This document shows, one piece after another, positions 15,070 through 15,815 of a stretch of 15,815 bases of DNA (within the stretch, counting starts at the first letter, position 1; each line of letters begins with the position of its first letter). The position numbers and the translations under genes are program-made. Source of the stretch: Thermoplasmata archaeon (GTDB taxonomy: Archaea > Thermoplasmatota > Thermoplasmata > Lutacidiplasmatales > UBA184); NCBI GenBank assembly GCA_030043865.1, contig JASHWZ010000039.1, positions 1 through 15,815 of the forward strand. Reading direction: 5' to 3'. Under the pieces are notes generated by a model. It saw nothing but the letters and a program-made list of their open reading frames with translations, did no database searches and was not told the origin of the DNA.

Positions 15070-15815
15070 ATGGCCGACCACCGGGACGAGGGTCGCCCCT
15101 CCGCCCCGGTGGCGGGTTACTTTCGACGACATCGGGAGCAACTGCTCCCGTTCCTGTTCGTCCTGCCGGCGCTCGCCTACGTCTCGTACTTCGCGTTCTA
15201 CCCGGCGTTCGACGCGGTGGTCCTGAGCTTCCAGACCCCGATCCTCTCGTTCACGTTCTACAACTACCAGGCGAACGTCGGCTTCGGCCTCTACACCTGG
15301 ATCGCGAACACCTTCTGGCTGGTGATCGGCGCGCTCGCGCTCCAGTTCGGTCTCGCGCTCGGCATCGCGTCCATCCTCAACCGGAGCTTCCGCGGGAAGA
15401 CGGTCTTCGCGACGATCGCGATCCTCCCGATCGGGATCTCGACCGTCGTCGCCGGCTACGCGTTCAGCACGATCTTCCCCGGGTCGGGCGGTGGGTACGC
15501 CTCCAGCGTGCTCGCGGTCATCGGCTACCACCAGACGATCTACTGGCTGCAGACGCCCACGAAGGCGCTCTTGGCCGTGATCATCGCGGACAGCTGGAAG
15601 AACACGGCGCTGGTCGTGATCATCTTGGTCGCGGGGTACGCGTCGATCCCGACCACCCTCTACCAGGCGGCGGCGATCGACGGCGCGGGGCCGCTCCGGC
15701 AGTTCTGGCACGTCACGCTCCCCGGCCTGCGGGGGTTCATCGTCATCGCCCTCCTGATCCGCGGGGCCCAGGAGTTCAACATCTTCCAGCTGGCGTACGA
15801 GATGATCGGCTCGTA
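15070..15815 (+). CDS. Second CUT1 sugar ABC transporter permease, MalF type (3' end outside window)
   Basis: From the ATG at 15070 the frame is open for 248 codons to the right edge. After a polar N-terminus (about 1-24, ending RRHREQ), hydrophobic spans begin at LLPFLFVLPALAYVSYFAFY (25-44), then about 79-102, 113-135, 166-190 and 222 onward. The EAA coupling loop reads YQAAAIDGAGPLRQFWHVTLP (198-218), which identifies an ABC sugar permease, and the following RGAQEFNIFQL fits MalF-like proteins. The segment ILNRSFRGKTVF matches the position of VLNQEIRGKTVY in the permease encoded at 4180-5115, so the two are paralogues, though clearly diverged. It is separated by 42 bp from the second binding protein and should pair with it. 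A malG-type partner is expected past the right edge. No good Shine-Dalgarno sequence precedes it. Confidence 0.92.
   Translation, partial: MADHRDEGRPSAPVAGYFRRHREQLLPFLFVLPALAYVSYFAFYPAFDAVVLSFQTPILSFTFYNYQANVGFGLYTWIANTFWLVIGALALQFGLALGIASILNRSFRGKTVFATIAILPIGISTVVAGYAFSTIFPGSGGGYASSVLAVIGYHQTIYWLQTPTKALLAVIIADSWKNTALVVIILVAGYASIPTTLYQAAAIDGAGPLRQFWHVTLPGLRGFIVIALLIRGAQEFNIFQLAYEMIGS

Noticed and set aside
13585..15711. 708-codon minus-strand open frame
   Set aside because: It spans the antisense of two well-supported genes and their gap, with low-complexity Arg/Glu/Val composition and no recognisable domain.
1..15815. CRISPR arrays, insertion sequences, rRNA or tRNA genes
   Set aside because: I saw no regularly spaced direct repeats, transposase motifs, terminal inverted repeats or RNA gene signatures. 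The only large repeat is the diverged triplicate coding module in the GH57 gene.

Overview
The window looks archaeal and most resembles a GC-rich member of the Thermoplasmatota. The clues are an A/T-rich TATA-like box about 26 bp before the start codon of the largest gene (suggesting a leaderless mRNA), solute-binding proteins held by an N-terminal membrane span instead of a lipobox, a surface enzyme dense in N-glycosylation sequons with a C-terminal membrane anchor, and a GH57 amylase. The lineage is inferred from these features, with no marker gene to confirm it. All supported genes belong to one theme: breakdown and uptake of an alpha-glucan-like polysaccharide.

Layout. Positions 1-5115 (minus strand) hold a four-gene operon transcribed leftward from about 5115: malF-type permease, malG-type permease (4-bp ATGA overlap), MalK/MsmX-type ATPase (20-bp gap) and a GH31 glycosidase (11-bp gap) that runs off the left edge. 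Positions 5116-5354 are a divergent promoter region with a 14-bp perfect inverted repeat and a TATA-like box. Positions 5355-12044 (plus strand) encode a 2229-residue secreted, membrane-anchored GH57 enzyme with several putative glycan-binding modules. It overlaps by ATGA with a MalE-type binding protein (12041-13444). A 137-bp gap (13445-13581) with a perfect 9+2+9 bp inverted repeat and A/T-rich boxes precedes a second, distinct binding protein (13582-15027). A second malF-type permease follows (15070 onward) and is cut by the right edge.

How they work together (inference). The GH57 protein would bind and cut polysaccharide at the cell surface. The MalE-type protein would capture the released oligosaccharides for the divergently encoded MalF-MalG-MalK importer. 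The cytoplasmic GH31 enzyme would trim the imported oligomers. The second binding protein and permease begin a second CUT1-type importer of unknown specificity. The GH31 active-site motif is of the alpha-xylosidase (YicI) type, so the real substrate is not settled.

The most unusual items are the multi-modular GH57 protein with three tandem N-terminal modules of about 243 residues, its near lack of lysine and arginine and apparent lack of cysteine, and the split of binding protein and permease genes over two divergent operons.
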